The translations under genes and the position numbers were made by a program. The notes under the pieces are model-generated. The model saw only the letters and a program-made list of their open reading frames with translations, was not told the origin of the DNA and did no database searches. This document shows, piece after piece, positions 43,527 to 52,896 of a stretch of DNA of 64,000 nt. Each line of letters begins with the position of its first letter. The first letter of the stretch is position 1. The stretch covers positions 806,001 through 870,000 of the forward strand of contig OZ219890.1 in the NCBI GenBank assembly GCA_964291635.2. The letters are read 5' to 3'. This DNA is from JAPPHA01 sp964291635. GTDB taxonomy: Bacteria; Pseudomonadota; Alphaproteobacteria; Rhodobacterales; Rhodobacteraceae.

Positions 43527-43671
43527 CGACCGTCGAAACGCGCAATGACATCGTACGGGCTCTATTTTTTCGTTCCGGGAAGACCGGATTGTTCGTTCAA
43601 TCAAGGGGCTCGCATGCGCAGGCGCCGAGTGGGAATCCGTACGTCCGACGTCCGTGTCAAGACGTATCGGC

Positions 43672-44769
43672 TTAGTTGAGGCGCAATCCTGTGTCGGGTG
43701 CGAAATATGATACCTTGCCAAGATCGAAGGCCAGTTCTTGGGTTTTGCCGGGTTGCGCGGTCGTTTCAGAATGCAAACGCGCTGTGACGCTCTTTCCGCC
43801 CAGTTGCATGACGACAAACGTGTCTGCGCCGGTGGGTTCCACGATATCGATAATACAATCTGCCGCTTGAATATTTCTTCCGCCGCGTATTTCTGGGTCC
43901 GCGATGTCCTCAGGACGCACACCAAGGATAACATCGCTCGGCAAATTGCGATTAACCTGGTCTGTCAGAACTATTGGTTCCCCGTCCTTGCGCAAGATCA
44001 CGATATTCATGCCATCGGTGTTCGACTGCGCCTTGGCCGGTATCAGGTTCATCGCGGGACTGCCCATGAAATCTGCAACGAACAGGTTTGCGGGACGATT
44101 GTAGATTTCGGATGACGTTCCGATCTGCTGGATTTCGCCGCCTTTCATAACAACGATCTTCGTCGCCAGCGTCATCGCTTCGATCTGGTCGTGCGTGACG
44201 TAAACCATTGATGCTCCCAGATTTTGGTGCAGCGCCTTGATCTCGGTCCGCATCTCGACACGGAGCTTCGCATCGAGGTTTGATAGCGGCTCATCGAACA
44301 GAAACAGCTTGGGGTCCCGAACCAGCGCGCGACCCATTGCGACACGCTGCCTTTGTCCCCCAGAAAGCTGGCCGGGCCGACGGTTAAGCAATGGCTCGAT
44401 CTGGAGCTGCTGCGCAACCTGCGCCAGCTTTGCTTCCTGCGTCGACTGATCGACCCCTCGAACCTTCATGCCAAAGGTGATGTTTTTCGCAACACTCATC
44501 GTTGGATAGAGGGCGTATGACTGGAACACCATCGCAATGTTGCGGTCCTTTGGGCTGACGTTTGTCATGTCCTGCCCGCCGATGCTCAGCTTCCCGCCCG
44601 AAATCGGCTCCAGGCCGGCAATACAGTTCAAAAGGGTGGATTTGCCGCAACCGGAAGGACCGACAAGAACCAGGAAGTCACCGGAGTTGATCGACACGTT
44701 GATGTCTTTCAGAATTTCCAATGACCCGTAATTCTTGTAGAGACTCTGGATTTCAAGGATCGGAGCCAT
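43672..44769 (-). CDS. Sugar ABC importer ATPase, MalK/UgpC type
   Basis: A 365-aa CUT1-type ATPase. Walker A GPSGCGKST (about 37-45), Q-loop FQSYALYPTMSV (about 81), signature LSGGQRQRVAMGRAL (about 134-148), Walker B LFLFDEPLSNLDAKLR (about 153-168) and H-loop VYVTHDQIEAM (about 188). A C-terminal OB-type regulatory domain contains ILGVRPEDIADPEI. ATG 44769 is preferred, since the longer open frame upstream is the shadow of the permease gene. It starts five bases after the permease stop and is the last gene of the glucose-type importer. It could also energise the ATPase-less importer at 36189-38367. Confidence 0.93.
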   Translation of the reverse strand: MAPILEIQSLYKNYGSLEILKDINVSINSGDFLVLVGPSGCGKSTLLNCIAGLEPISGGKLSIGGQDMTNVSPKDRNIAMVFQSYALYPTMSVAKNITFGMKVRGVDQSTQEAKLAQVAQQLQIEPLLNRRPGQLSGGQRQRVAMGRALVRDPKLFLFDEPLSNLDAKLRVEMRTEIKALHQNLGASMVYVTHDQIEAMTLATKIVVMKGGEIQQIGTSSEIYNRPANLFVADFMGSPAMNLIPAKAQSNTDGMNIVILRKDGEPIVLTDQVNRNLPSDVILGVRPEDIADPEIRGGRNIQAADCIIDIVEPTGADTFVVMQLGGKSVTARLHSETTAQPGKTQELAFDLGKVSYFAPDTGLRLN

Positions 44770-44774
44770 CGGAA

Positions 44775-45668
44775 TTATCCTTTCACAGATCCGGCCGTCA
44801 AACCGCGTATGAAATACTTGCCGGCCACGACGTAGACGAGAAGTGTCGGAAAGGCGGCAATAATCGCGGCCGCCATGTCGACGTTGTATTCTTTGACCCC
44901 GGTGGTCGAATTCACGATGTTGTTGAGGGCCACGGTTACGGGCTGGGTTCCGGCCTGGCTGAAAGACACGCCGAACAGGAAGTCGTTCCAGATCTGGGTG
45001 AATTGCCAGATGACGGTCACAACGATAATCGGCAGTGAGAGCGGCAGGAATATCGACCAGAATATCCGGAAGAACCCTGCCCCGTCGACCTTGGCGGCCT
45101 TGGTAAGTTCGACTGGTATCGTGACATAGTAATTGCGAAAGAACAGGGTCGTGAACCCGAGGCCGTAGACGACGTGGACAAAGATCAGGCCCTGGATGGT
45201 CCCCGCAATCCCCATGATACCCAGGACGCGTGCCATCGGAAGCAGCACGACCTGAAAGGGGATAAAACAGCCGAAGAGCATAAGCGCGAAAATGATGTTC
45301 GCCCCGCGAAAACGCCATTGGGCGACAACATAGCCGTTTATTGCGCCAACAAGCGTTGAGATCGCTACAGCAGGAACCGCAATCAGGACGGAGTTCCAGA
45401 AATAAGGCTTCACCCCTTCGCATTTTATGCCCGTGCATGCGCCGGACCATGCGGTCAACCAGGCGTCAAAGGTCACTTCGCGCGGCAAGGCGACAAGGTC
45501 ACCCGTGCGAATTTCCTCAAGGCTTTTCAGCGATGTCGTGATCATCACGAAAAGCGGCATGAGATAAATCATCACGAAGAACCCGAGGGCGATGTAGAGA
45601 CCCCATCGAAGGAAAACCCTGATAGCCTGGCTTTGCCCGCGGGCCGGTGAGGTCACAAGATCAGTCAT
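44775..45668 (-). CDS. Sugar ABC importer permease, MalG type (gtsC-like)
   Basis: A 297-aa permease with six helices; the first is GLYIALGFFVMIYLMPLFVM (about 28-47). The loop after it, with PREVTFDAWLTAWSGACTG and KCEGVKPYFWNSVLIAVPAV, is typical of glucose-type GtsC/MalG proteins. The EAA loop is ELTKAAKVDGAGFFRIFWSI (about 191-210), and the end is FIRGLTAGSVKG. It overlaps the preceding permease by eight bases and forms the translocation pore with it. Confidence 0.92.
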   Translation of the reverse strand: MTDLVTSPARGQSQAIRVFLRWGLYIALGFFVMIYLMPLFVMITTSLKSLEEIRTGDLVALPREVTFDAWLTAWSGACTGIKCEGVKPYFWNSVLIAVPAVAISTLVGAINGYVVAQWRFRGANIIFALMLFGCFIPFQVVLLPMARVLGIMGIAGTIQGLIFVHVVYGLGFTTLFFRNYYVTIPVELTKAAKVDGAGFFRIFWSIFLPLSLPIIVVTVIWQFTQIWNDFLFGVSFSQAGTQPVTVALNNIVNSTTGVKEYNVDMAAAIIAAFPTLLVYVVAGKYFIRGLTAGSVKG

Positions 45669-46536
45669 CCCTTTGGGACCTCAATTCGGAGTACAGATAA
45701 GGTACGACGATAGCGAAGACGACGGCCATCATGACCATGGCGGAACTTGCCGCCTGCCCGATGTCACCACGGGAAAACGCCATCGCATACATGTAGGTCG
45801 CGGGAAGATCCGTGGCGAATCCCGGACCGCCGCCGGTCAGTGCGATCACGAGGTCAAAACTCTTGATCGCCAGGTGCGCCAGCACGATGAATGCGGACAG
45901 AAAGATCGGCGCCATCGACGGAATGATGATTGCCGTATAAATGCGCCAGGTCGGTATTCCATCGACCTGGGCTGCCTTGATGATCTCGCCATCGACAGAT
46001 CGCAGGCCAGCCAGAAAAAGCGCCATCACGAACCCCGAACTTTGCCAAAGGGCTGCGATCACGACGGTGTAAATTGCCATGTTCGGATCGACGAGCCAGT
46101 CGAACGAGAAGCGTTCGAAACCCCAGCCCTTGACCATCGCCTCCAGACCGAGGCCGGGGTTAAGTATCCATTTCCAGGCCGTCCCTGTGACGATCATCGA
46201 AAGCGCCATCGGGTACAGGTAAACCGTCCGGATTGCGCCTTCGGTTCTGATGTTTTGGTCCAGCAGGATGGCCATCAAGAGCCCGAGCGCCATCGCAATG
46301 ATGATGAAAAGCGCCCCGAAGATAAAAAGGTTGTTCAGCGCAGTGTCCCAACGCGGGGAGGCAAATAGCCTTTCGTACTGAATAAGCCCTTCGATTTCGT
46401 ACTTAGGCAGCAGACGCGACCTGGTCAGCGATACCCAGGCCGTCCACGCAATGAACCCGTACACGAAAACGAGAACAGCCACGAATGACGGCGCAAGCAT
46501 CAGCTTGGGCAGGTGGTCTTCAAGCCACTTGGTCAT
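45661..46536 (-). CDS. Sugar ABC importer permease, MalF type (gtsB-like)
   Basis: A 291-aa permease with six helices, beginning LMLAPSFVAVLVFVYGFIAW (about 12-31). The EAA-like loop is EIIKAAQVDGIPTWRIYTAI (about 184-203), and the final region contains LPATYMYAMAFSRGDIGQAA. It follows the binding-protein gene after 69 bases, which contain a strong hairpin. Confidence 0.92.
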   Translation of the reverse strand: MTKWLEDHLPKLMLAPSFVAVLVFVYGFIAWTAWVSLTRSRLLPKYEIEGLIQYERLFASPRWDTALNNLFIFGALFIIIAMALGLLMAILLDQNIRTEGAIRTVYLYPMALSMIVTGTAWKWILNPGLGLEAMVKGWGFERFSFDWLVDPNMAIYTVVIAALWQSSGFVMALFLAGLRSVDGEIIKAAQVDGIPTWRIYTAIIIPSMAPIFLSAFIVLAHLAIKSFDLVIALTGGGPGFATDLPATYMYAMAFSRGDIGQAASSAMVMMAVVFAIVVPYLYSELRSQRDD

Positions 46537-46560
46537 GAGCTGGTCCCCGAAGGAAGTCAG

Positions 46561-46592
46561 GGACTCCGCCGCGGAAAAGCCGCGGCGGAGCC
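46561..46592 (-). terminator. Intercistronic stem-loop after the glucose-type SBP gene
   Basis: Plus-strand GGACTCCGCCGCGG, AAAAG, CCGCGGCGGAGCC: a 12-13 bp GC stem with a 5-base loop and no T run on the transcript. It probably stabilises or attenuates, as in the other two transporter operons here. Confidence 0.7.
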
Positions 46593-46605
46593 GTCTCGCA
46601 GTTGA

Positions 46606-47850
46606 TCACATGCTGTTTGCAACGGCTGTCGCCAGCTGTTGAACGGCATCTTCAGACGACATGTCAGAGTTGAAGTGGGCAGTTACGACATCAGTGATTG
46701 CACCTGCCTGCGCACCGCGCAGTGCCATGCCATGGGCATAGCTTGGCAACAGGGAACCGCCTTCATTGGACGCGGCCATATCGCTTGCCGACAGGTGGGC
46801 GCAGCTGTCGAACTCATCCAGTGCGACGTCGATACGGGCCGGGATGGACCCCTTGTTGAGGTTGAACACCTTCTGGAAATTCTTGCCGACGATCAGCTTC
46901 GCCAGCAGCTGTTGCCCGGCCTTCTTGTCAGCGCCGTCAACCGCGAACATCGCGAAGCTGTCAACGTTGTAAAGGAAACCGTCACCGGGCGTCGAGGCGC
47001 AAAGGAAATCTACTCCCGGCGCCTTGCCGGCTGCAAGGAATTCGCCCTTGGCCCAATCGCCCATGATCTGAAACGCAGCTTCGCCATTCATGACCATCGC
47101 GGTTGCAAGATTCCAGTCGCGTCCGGGGAAGTTCGGGTCAACAAATCCGCGCAGGGTGCGCATTTGGTCAAACACCGCCTTCATCCCGTCAGACTTGAGC
47201 GTGGCTTCGTCGAGTTCGACGAATGCCTTGTGGAACCCGTCCGCGCCCAGAATGCCCAAAGCCACGGCTTCAAATACAGTCGCGTCCTGCCATGCCTGAC
47301 CGCCGTGGGCCAGAGGGATGATGCCTGCGGCCTGTAGTTTTTCCGCTGCGGTATTGAACTCGTCCCATGAGGACGGCATGGAAATACCGTTCGCCTTGAG
47401 CACGTCTGCGTTGGCCCAAACCCAGTCCACACGGTGGACATTGACCGGTGCTGCACACCAGGTGCCTTCGCATTTCATGTGTCCTGCAATGGACGCGGGC
47501 AAGACATCTGACCAACCTTCGGATTCCGCAACCGCAGATATGTCGGCAAGTACGCCTTCTTCGTACCACTCCTGGATTGCCGGGCCTTTCAGTTGAACTG
47601 CTGTCGGGGCATTGCCAGACAAAACGCGCGCCCGGAGTGCGGTCATGGCCGCGTCACCTCCGCCTCCGGCGACGGGCATGTCTGTCCACGTACCGCCATT
47701 TGCAGCGAATTCTTCTTGCAGGACGGCTACGGATTTTGCTTCACCGCCGGATGTCCACCAGTGAAGAACTTCGGCTTCGGGACCTGCATGAGCCGCGCTT
47801 GATGCGACCAGGGCAAGTCCGGAAACAGCGCCGAGAACATAGGATTTCAT
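46606..47850 (-). CDS. Glucose/mannose-type ABC substrate-binding protein (gtsA-like)
   Basis: A 414-aa periplasmic binding protein. The signal peptide is MKSYVLGAVSGLALVASSAA with cleavage after AHA. The start of the mature protein, EAEVLHWWTSGGEAKSVAVL, is typical of the GtsA/glucose-binding group (LHWWTSGGE). Other blocks are GGGGDAAMTALRARVLSGNA, VNVHRVDWVWANADVLKANG and NGEAAFQIMGDWAKGEF. GGGAGG precedes the ATG. Gene order SBP, two permeases, ATPase equals gtsABCD-malK of Pseudomonas, and the divergent two-component pair mirrors gltR-gtrS. Glucose or a related aldose is the likely ligand. Confidence 0.9.
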   Translation of the reverse strand: MKSYVLGAVSGLALVASSAAHAGPEAEVLHWWTSGGEAKSVAVLQEEFAANGGTWTDMPVAGGGGDAAMTALRARVLSGNAPTAVQLKGPAIQEWYEEGVLADISAVAESEGWSDVLPASIAGHMKCEGTWCAAPVNVHRVDWVWANADVLKANGISMPSSWDEFNTAAEKLQAAGIIPLAHGGQAWQDATVFEAVALGILGADGFHKAFVELDEATLKSDGMKAVFDQMRTLRGFVDPNFPGRDWNLATAMVMNGEAAFQIMGDWAKGEFLAAGKAPGVDFLCASTPGDGFLYNVDSFAMFAVDGADKKAGQQLLAKLIVGKNFQKVFNLNKGSIPARIDVALDEFDSCAHLSASDMAASNEGGSLLPSYAHGMALRGAQAGAITDVVTAHFNSDMSSEDAVQQLATAVANSM

Positions 47851-47975
47851 TTTGATTCCTCCCTAAAGGATGCCGCAATCGCGGCCAGGTGGATCAATTT
47901 TCTAAGTGCAGGTCCGGGCGACACAATCTGCGCAAGTCCGTTTTTCGACCATGGCGCAAGTTATTTGCCCGCTCC

Positions 47976-48020
47976 GTTACACGTTGTTACCTAACACTCG
48001 ATTCTGTTGCATGATGTTAC
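47976..48020. promoter_or_regulatory. Phased GTTAC direct repeats between importer and two-component genes
   Basis: GTTAC-N5-GTTAC at 47976-47990 and GTTGC-N5-GTTAC at 48006-48020. Half-sites recur every 10 bases and the two pairs are 30 bases apart, so all lie on one face of the helix. This is the layout OmpR/PhoB-family regulators bind. The site lies 126 bases upstream of the importer start and just before the regulator gene. Confidence 0.6.
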
Positions 48021-48056
48021 ATAAGCCGACTCAGGTAAGTCACGGATCCGGACTTC

Positions 48057-48809
48057 GTGGGAGAACTTGGCGTGACGATTCCCAGAATACTGGTCGTTGA
48101 TGACGATCCAGAAATGCGCAACATGATGACGCAATTCCTCAGACGGAACGGGTCAATCGCCCTGCCTGCCGCCACTGAAGTCGAAATAACCAGACACCTG
48201 GAGGCCGGCCGGATCGATCTGATCCTGCTCGACGTCATGCTTGGAGATGAAAGCGGGCTGGACATCTGCCGAAGACTTCGCACGGAACAGGACGTTCCGG
48301 TGATCATGGTCTCAGCGCTTTCTGCTGACAATCAAAGGATGGCAGGTTATCAGGTCGGCGCGGACGACTACGTCGTCAAGCCATTCAATCCGAAACTGTT
48401 GCTTGCACGGGTAAAGGCGGTTCTGTCCAGAGCCCGGCGGTCGTCATCCCTTGTCCATCGGCGCAAAACCAAGACGTACAAGTTTTCGGGCTGGACCTAT
48501 GACGCAAAGCGCGATGTCGTTCTTTCTCCGACAGGCGTCCAGGTCGCACTGTCCCGGCGCGAAATGGCGCTTCTGCGAACCATGCTGGCCAATCAGCACA
48601 TTCCACTGACACGCGAGGAAATCGCGGAAGCCTTGGACGTTACGGGCGATGCTTCGCAGTCCCAGGACAGGGTCGGGCGTTCGATCGACATGTTGGTGGC
48701 CAGGTTGCGTTCGAAGATCGAGGCCGATCCCAAGTATCCAAGGATCCTGAAAACGGAACGGGGCACCGGCTACATTTTTTCCGTGGATGCGACGGAAATG
48801 GATACGTGA
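48057..48809 (+). CDS. OmpR-family response regulator (gltR-like)
   Basis: A 250-aa response regulator. The receiver domain has the acid pair DDD in LVVDDDPEMRNMM (about 14-16), the phospho-acceptor Asp in LILLDVMLGDESG (about 59), the Ser/Thr in IMVSALS (about 87) and Lys in DDYVVKPFNPKLL (about 109). The C-terminal winged helix contains LSRREMALLRTML and the recognition helix QDRVGRSIDMLVARLRSKIE, ending GTGYIFSVD. Starts at GTG 48057 or GTG 48072. The kinase gene overlaps its stop by four bases. The divergent sugar importer and the phased repeats between them are the obvious target. Confidence 0.93.
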   Translation: MGELGVTIPRILVVDDDPEMRNMMTQFLRRNGSIALPAATEVEITRHLEAGRIDLILLDVMLGDESGLDICRRLRTEQDVPVIMVSALSADNQRMAGYQVGADDYVVKPFNPKLLLARVKAVLSRARRSSSLVHRRKTKTYKFSGWTYDAKRDVVLSPTGVQVALSRREMALLRTMLANQHIPLTREEIAEALDVTGDASQSQDRVGRSIDMLVARLRSKIEADPKYPRILKTERGTGYIFSVDATEMDT

Positions 48810-50254
48810 ACAGCAGTCTTCGAATATTGGGAACCGGCCTGGTCGTCACCGCCTTCGCCGCGGGCTTGATATCCATGTGGATCTGGATGCAATCCGTCAA
48901 CGCCTGGCGTGCGCATCAAGACCGGGCATTTTCGGCGGGCGTCGTTTTACACGGAGACCTGTTAAGCGGATCGGACAAGGAAAACGCCATCTCGATCCGC
49001 CAACTTTCGTCCGACGACCAGCGACTCGCCCTTGAGGGCGAATTCCGCCAGCTATCGGGCGCACCCAAACCCACCTTCGTCACCAACGTGCCGATCACGG
49101 CTGGCAGCGAGGACCAGCGCGACGGCAAGAGGCTCGACTTCGTGGTCCTTTCGGCCGATCTGGTGTATCCGCTGGCCAATCTGCCGCCCCAGACCGGAGC
49201 CTCGGCTCAATCGGCGACTGGTGCCATGGCACGCCTGCTTGCCTCCTACTGCAGCGAACCCCTTGTTTTGGCCCAGGTTGACGAAGCACATTGGGTGCAG
49301 ATCGACGGGACATCCGTTTGGGGATGCGGTGCCGCGCCTTCGGACAGAAGAGTTCTGGCCGCAGTCATTGCACTGGTTGTGTTGGCAATCCTGATTACCT
49401 CCGCGCTCAACATTTCGTCGGCGTTTACGGATTTCGCCGAACGCCTGCGAGGCCGAAGGGCATTGGGCGGTCCAACAAGCTATGACGCCGAAGGCCCCAG
49501 GGAACTGCAGAAAATCGTCGGTGCGTTGAACACCTACCTCGAATCCGAACGCAGCCAGTTGCAGGAAAGAGCAGCCGTGTTGTCCGGGATAAGCCATGAC
49601 CTCGGCGCGCCGGCCACGCGATTGCGCCTCAGGGCGGCCTTGATCCAGGACAACGACCTTCGCGAAAGACTAGAGGCCGAAATCGACAAGATGACCGGTA
49701 TTATCGAAAGTGTCTTGACCTATACCCATGCCGAATTGAATGCCGAACCGGCACGTAAACTGTCGCTCAGTTCTCTGATCGAGGCGATCGTAGCCGACTA
49801 CCAGGACATGGAACGCCCGGTGACATTTCGTCAAAGCGAGGATGTTGTCGTACGCGGTGCGAGCTCCGTTTTCATGTCACGTCAGGGAAAGGGATTCGTC
49901 AGCGGAGATGACCGCCAGATCATCATCACGGGGCGACCAGTATCATTGCAGCGGGCCATCACCAACCTGGTGGACAACGCGCTCAAGTACGGGCGGAGAG
50001 CGACAGTTGGGCTTGATGCGGACGCCGAAATTGCTGCCGTTACGGTCGATGACGAAGGGGCGGGTACTTCGGCAGAGGAGTTGGAGGCATTGATGGCCCC
50101 GTTTCGCAGGGGAAGCAATGTGACCTCCATCAGTGGTTTCGGATTGGGGCTGACAATCGTCTCGGCAATCGCCAAGCTTCACGGCGGATCTCTTACGTTC
50201 GAGGATTTTCCGGGTGGACTTCGCGCCCGTCTCACGATCGTCCGGAGGGCTTGA
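48806..50254 (+). CDS. Sensor histidine kinase (gtrS-like)
   Basis: A 482-aa membrane kinase. TM1 is GLVVTAFAAGLISMWIWMQS (about 11-30). A periplasmic sensor region of about 160 residues follows, then TM2 VLAAVIALVVLAILITSALN (about 183-202), a HAMP-like linker with DFAERLRGRRALGG, the H-box AVLSGISHDLGAPATRLRLR (His about 268), N-box RAITNLVDNALKYGR (about 385), G1 VDDEGAGTSAEEL and G2 ISGFGLGLTIVSAI (about 440). The last residues of the ATPase domain are standard. It probably senses a sugar or sugar acid in the periplasm, as GtrS does, and phosphorylates the adjacent regulator. Confidence 0.93.
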   Translation: MNSSLRILGTGLVVTAFAAGLISMWIWMQSVNAWRAHQDRAFSAGVVLHGDLLSGSDKENAISIRQLSSDDQRLALEGEFRQLSGAPKPTFVTNVPITAGSEDQRDGKRLDFVVLSADLVYPLANLPPQTGASAQSATGAMARLLASYCSEPLVLAQVDEAHWVQIDGTSVWGCGAAPSDRRVLAAVIALVVLAILITSALNISSAFTDFAERLRGRRALGGPTSYDAEGPRELQKIVGALNTYLESERSQLQERAAVLSGISHDLGAPATRLRLRAALIQDNDLRERLEAEIDKMTGIIESVLTYTHAELNAEPARKLSLSSLIEAIVADYQDMERPVTFRQSEDVVVRGASSVFMSRQGKGFVSGDDRQIIITGRPVSLQRAITNLVDNALKYGRRATVGLDADAEIAAVTVDDEGAGTSAEELEALMAPFRRGSNVTSISGFGLGLTIVSAIAKLHGGSLTFEDFPGGLRARLTIVRRA

Positions 50255-50843
50255 CCTGGCAGGCAGGACACGGCGGCGCGAAGCAAACGAATTCCAGACC
50301 TCTCAACCGTGAGGTGATATCATCCTTGCCATGAAGCGTTGTGCGGCAGGACAACTATACTGACCCTTGGACTGGCATCAGTGGCCATCGCAGCGTACAA
50401 CAGGTGTCCTCCCGAAACACCCGGGGCTCGGCGCTAACTGAAGATCCATCTTGGTTCGAGCGCTGGTGGTTAGTCCATGTGATGGAATGGCAGCGAAATC
50501 GGGCCGGAACGGGACTTGGAAAACACTGAGCGACCGGAACTCAACCACTTCTGCCTGCCCGGCAAGGTCTTTTACCACGGTCAACGGCACGCTGCCTCGG
50601 ACACACTGCCGAGCGGCTTGCACGCACTGCCAGAAGGGCTCCGGATGTGCAGGTCAAAATTCGGGCAAACTTCTGCACGGAATTTCCAGGGCCCCGCGGC
50701 GGAAAGGAGCGATATCGAGGTTTCCAATGCATGGCTTCGCTTGTCGCCTGCGCAGGAGTGGGCGGGGTCAGGTTCATCCACGCAATGTTTGCGTCCGGCC
50801 AGGCGGGCAGTATCCCTGGCGGGGGGACCGGGCTCCGGGGAGT
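50255..50843. other. Intergenic region, no gene seen
   Basis: 590 bases between the kinase stop and the GntR gene stop. Open frames here have no ribosome site and no recognisable content. Loss of coding density begins here and persists to 53 kb. Confidence 0.5.
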
Positions 50844-51509
50844 CTAGCCGCTGCCTGCCAGGTGCCGCAGGGTGTGGTTCAGGCCGTTCATGATATGTTC
50901 TTCCAGCGCCGCGCGCGTGCCCTCGACGTCGCGTGCCAGCGCCAGTTCGAACACCTTCCTGTGCTCCCGGACCGCCTCTTCGCCGCGATAGGTCAGAACA
51001 AGCATCTGGTATCTCAGGTACTTGTCGAAGACGATGGAATGAACGTCGAGAAGGTTCCTTGACCGGCACGCCTGGATCAATGCCAGGTGGAACTCCCAAT
51101 CGTAGCGCTTCCAGGTCTCCTTTTCCGAATGATCGCCCGAAAGCATCTGTCTTTCCGAAAGGTCCAGCTTGTGATGGGCCGCAACAAGGTCTCCCTCCCA
51201 GTCGACATCGCCGAGGGCGACGGACTGCTCGATCGCGTGGCATTCCAGGAGGATGCGCAAATCCGCGATTTCGTTCAGGTCCTCCGCCGATACCGGTGTG
51301 ACGAAAAACCCCCTTTGCTCCGGCGCCTCGACGAAACCTTCGCTCGCCAGCCGGCTCAGGGTTTCCCTCAGCGTCGACAGGCTCGCCGCGTAACGCAACT
51401 TCAGGCCATTGAGCTTGAGCTTCGCCCCGGGTTCCAGGCGGCCGAATATAATGTCCTGCTTGATCTGCTGGTAGGTACTCGTCCCGACGGTGGGGATTTG
51501 CTTGCTCAT
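50844..51509 (-). CDS. GntR-family regulator, FadR/FCD subgroup
   Basis: A 221-aa regulator from ATG 51509 (an ATG 36 bases upstream is possible). The N-terminal winged helix contains STYQQIKQDIIFGRLEPGAK and LSTLRETLSRLASEGFVEAP (about 37-56). The C-terminal FCD domain (about 85-215) has the metal-ligand pattern D/H in RYDWEFHLALIQACRSRNLL and EHRKVFELALARDVEGTRAA with a late His (EEHIMNGLNHTL). FCD proteins usually respond to organic acids, often aromatic or sugar acids, and repress nearby catabolic operons. No operon is directly adjacent, so its target is open; the region at 21-38 kb is a candidate. Confidence 0.9.
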   Translation of the reverse strand: MSKQIPTVGTSTYQQIKQDIIFGRLEPGAKLKLNGLKLRYAASLSTLRETLSRLASEGFVEAPEQRGFFVTPVSAEDLNEIADLRILLECHAIEQSVALGDVDWEGDLVAAHHKLDLSERQMLSGDHSEKETWKRYDWEFHLALIQACRSRNLLDVHSIVFDKYLRYQMLVLTYRGEEAVREHRKVFELALARDVEGTRAALEEHIMNGLNHTLRHLAGSG

Positions 51510-52040
51510 TGAGTTTTTCGCTCGAAATTTCCGATATTTTTCCAAGATTAGCAGTTCGCACGAAACTTCTCAATCAAATCCTATAACAGGCACAATCTCA
51601 AATATCTGATATTAGTGCCGGGACCCGGTACCTGAGAAAACGCCGGGTTGAAACACGGCCGAAAACCAAACGGTATTGGCGCAGCCGCTGCGGGCAAGAT
51701 GACCCCCGCTGCCCGGTTGAGTCAGAGCGCAAGCGGACGCGTTCGGCGCCATCTTGATTTCCGGCAATTCCTCCTGCCGGCCCCAACACTTCCACGGTGC
51801 CGGATGGACATCCCGCGGATTGGTCCGAAGGCGACCGAAAGCATGGTCAAACCTTGGTGAATACATGGTTCATGCTCAAGTATTCACTCTGTTGACGGGC
51901 TCTCCCGGTGCGCCGAATATCGCACACTCGATATCCTGAAAGGACGCAAGCGAGAGCCTTGTCCGGCTGGACATGCTGGTCGAGTCGACCTACTGTCCTT
52001 GCCTATCAACCGCGACTTGAACGGAAAAAGGTGTGGCGTG
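51510..52040. other. Intergenic region, no gene seen
   Basis: 530 bases upstream of the GntR gene; the first 100 bases (51510-51610) are AT-rich and should hold its promoter and operator. Nothing else is recognised. Confidence 0.5.
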
Positions 52041-52229
52041 ATGGCCGACGTGGATATTGCCGATTGCATCAACGATACTTGCCCCTGGTCGGGCAAGCCC
52101 GTACAGGCCGACTCGCTGATTGAATACGACGGCTATGTTGTCGGGTTCTGCAATACGGGATGCCGGGACAAGTTTGACGCCGCGATCCGCCACTTCGCGA
52201 AAGCAAAGGCTGCAAGAACGGAGCGGTAG
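52041..52229 (+). CDS. Small YHS/TRASH-like metal-binding protein
   Basis: A 62-aa protein starting MADVDIADCINDTCPWSGKP, with VGFCNTGCRDKFDAAIRHF later. The CPWSGKPV...FCNxGCRDKF arrangement is that of YHS/TRASH-type zinc or heme-binding mini-domains, common as free-standing proteins in alphaproteobacteria. ATG 52041 has AAGGTG upstream. It is isolated. Function is unknown; metal or thiol handling is a guess. Confidence 0.65.
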   Translation: MADVDIADCINDTCPWSGKPVQADSLIEYDGYVVGFCNTGCRDKFDAAIRHFAKAKAARTER

Positions 52230-52508
52230 TATTCCGCTTGAATCGTCAACTCGTGTTCCGGCTGACCGAGGACTACGGATCTGGCGTCCATCCTGCGAGA
52301 ATCACGCTCTTCCGAAGCCGGGCTCGTTTGAAACCTGTGACCAATGCGGGAAGTTTGCGCCGGGTTCCAACGCCGAAACCACCAATAGCTGGCACTTCAC
52401 TCTGACGGACCTTGTCTGGAACTGCGACGGTGTGGTCGGCGTAACCGGCGACATCTTCAGCGCAACGGGCAGACAACGACAGATACGCGCGATATCGGAG
52501 CCTCGACA

Positions 52509-52640
52509 TCATCGCGTCCTCTCTGCCACATCGGAGCCGACCATTAGCTCGTCGAGGGCGGCGAAGGAGCGGTCCCGTTTCCGACCTTTGGTTTCGGCAA
52601 GGATTCCTGTTTCCCACAGAATGCCGATGGCGTCGGCTTA
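52509..52640 (-). pseudogene. Possible Fic-family C-terminal fragment
   Basis: About 43 codons read ADAIGILWETGILAETKGRK, then DRSFAALDELMVG, and end with TGA. This resembles the wing at the C-terminus of Fic-domain proteins (GILxExTGRxRxRxF). An in-frame stop lies directly upstream, and no Fic core (HPFxxGNGR) is found. Treat as a tentative gene relic. Confidence 0.4.
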
Positions 52641-52896
52641 ATTGATACGTTTTTTCATTACCCTGCGGATAACGCCGGTCAACCGGGCGAAAACACGCAA
52701 TGCAATCCCGGGTCGCTCACCGACATGACCCCTGTGGTCCCGTATCCAACGCAACCATTGCCGTCGGTTTGTGCGAGAATGCGTCTTCGGCGCTGTTGAG
52801 AAATCAGGTGAGCACAAGAAGCCCGCGCCCCCAATCAGAACATCGCGAATATCGTTGCAGCTGGTGGAGGAGAAGTCCCCAAGGGCCTTGGATCAT

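Noticed and set aside
44770..45450. N-terminal extension of the MalK-like ATPase to 592 residues.
   Set aside because: It is an out-of-frame reading of the permease gene on the same strand. The ATPase starts at MAPILEIQ.
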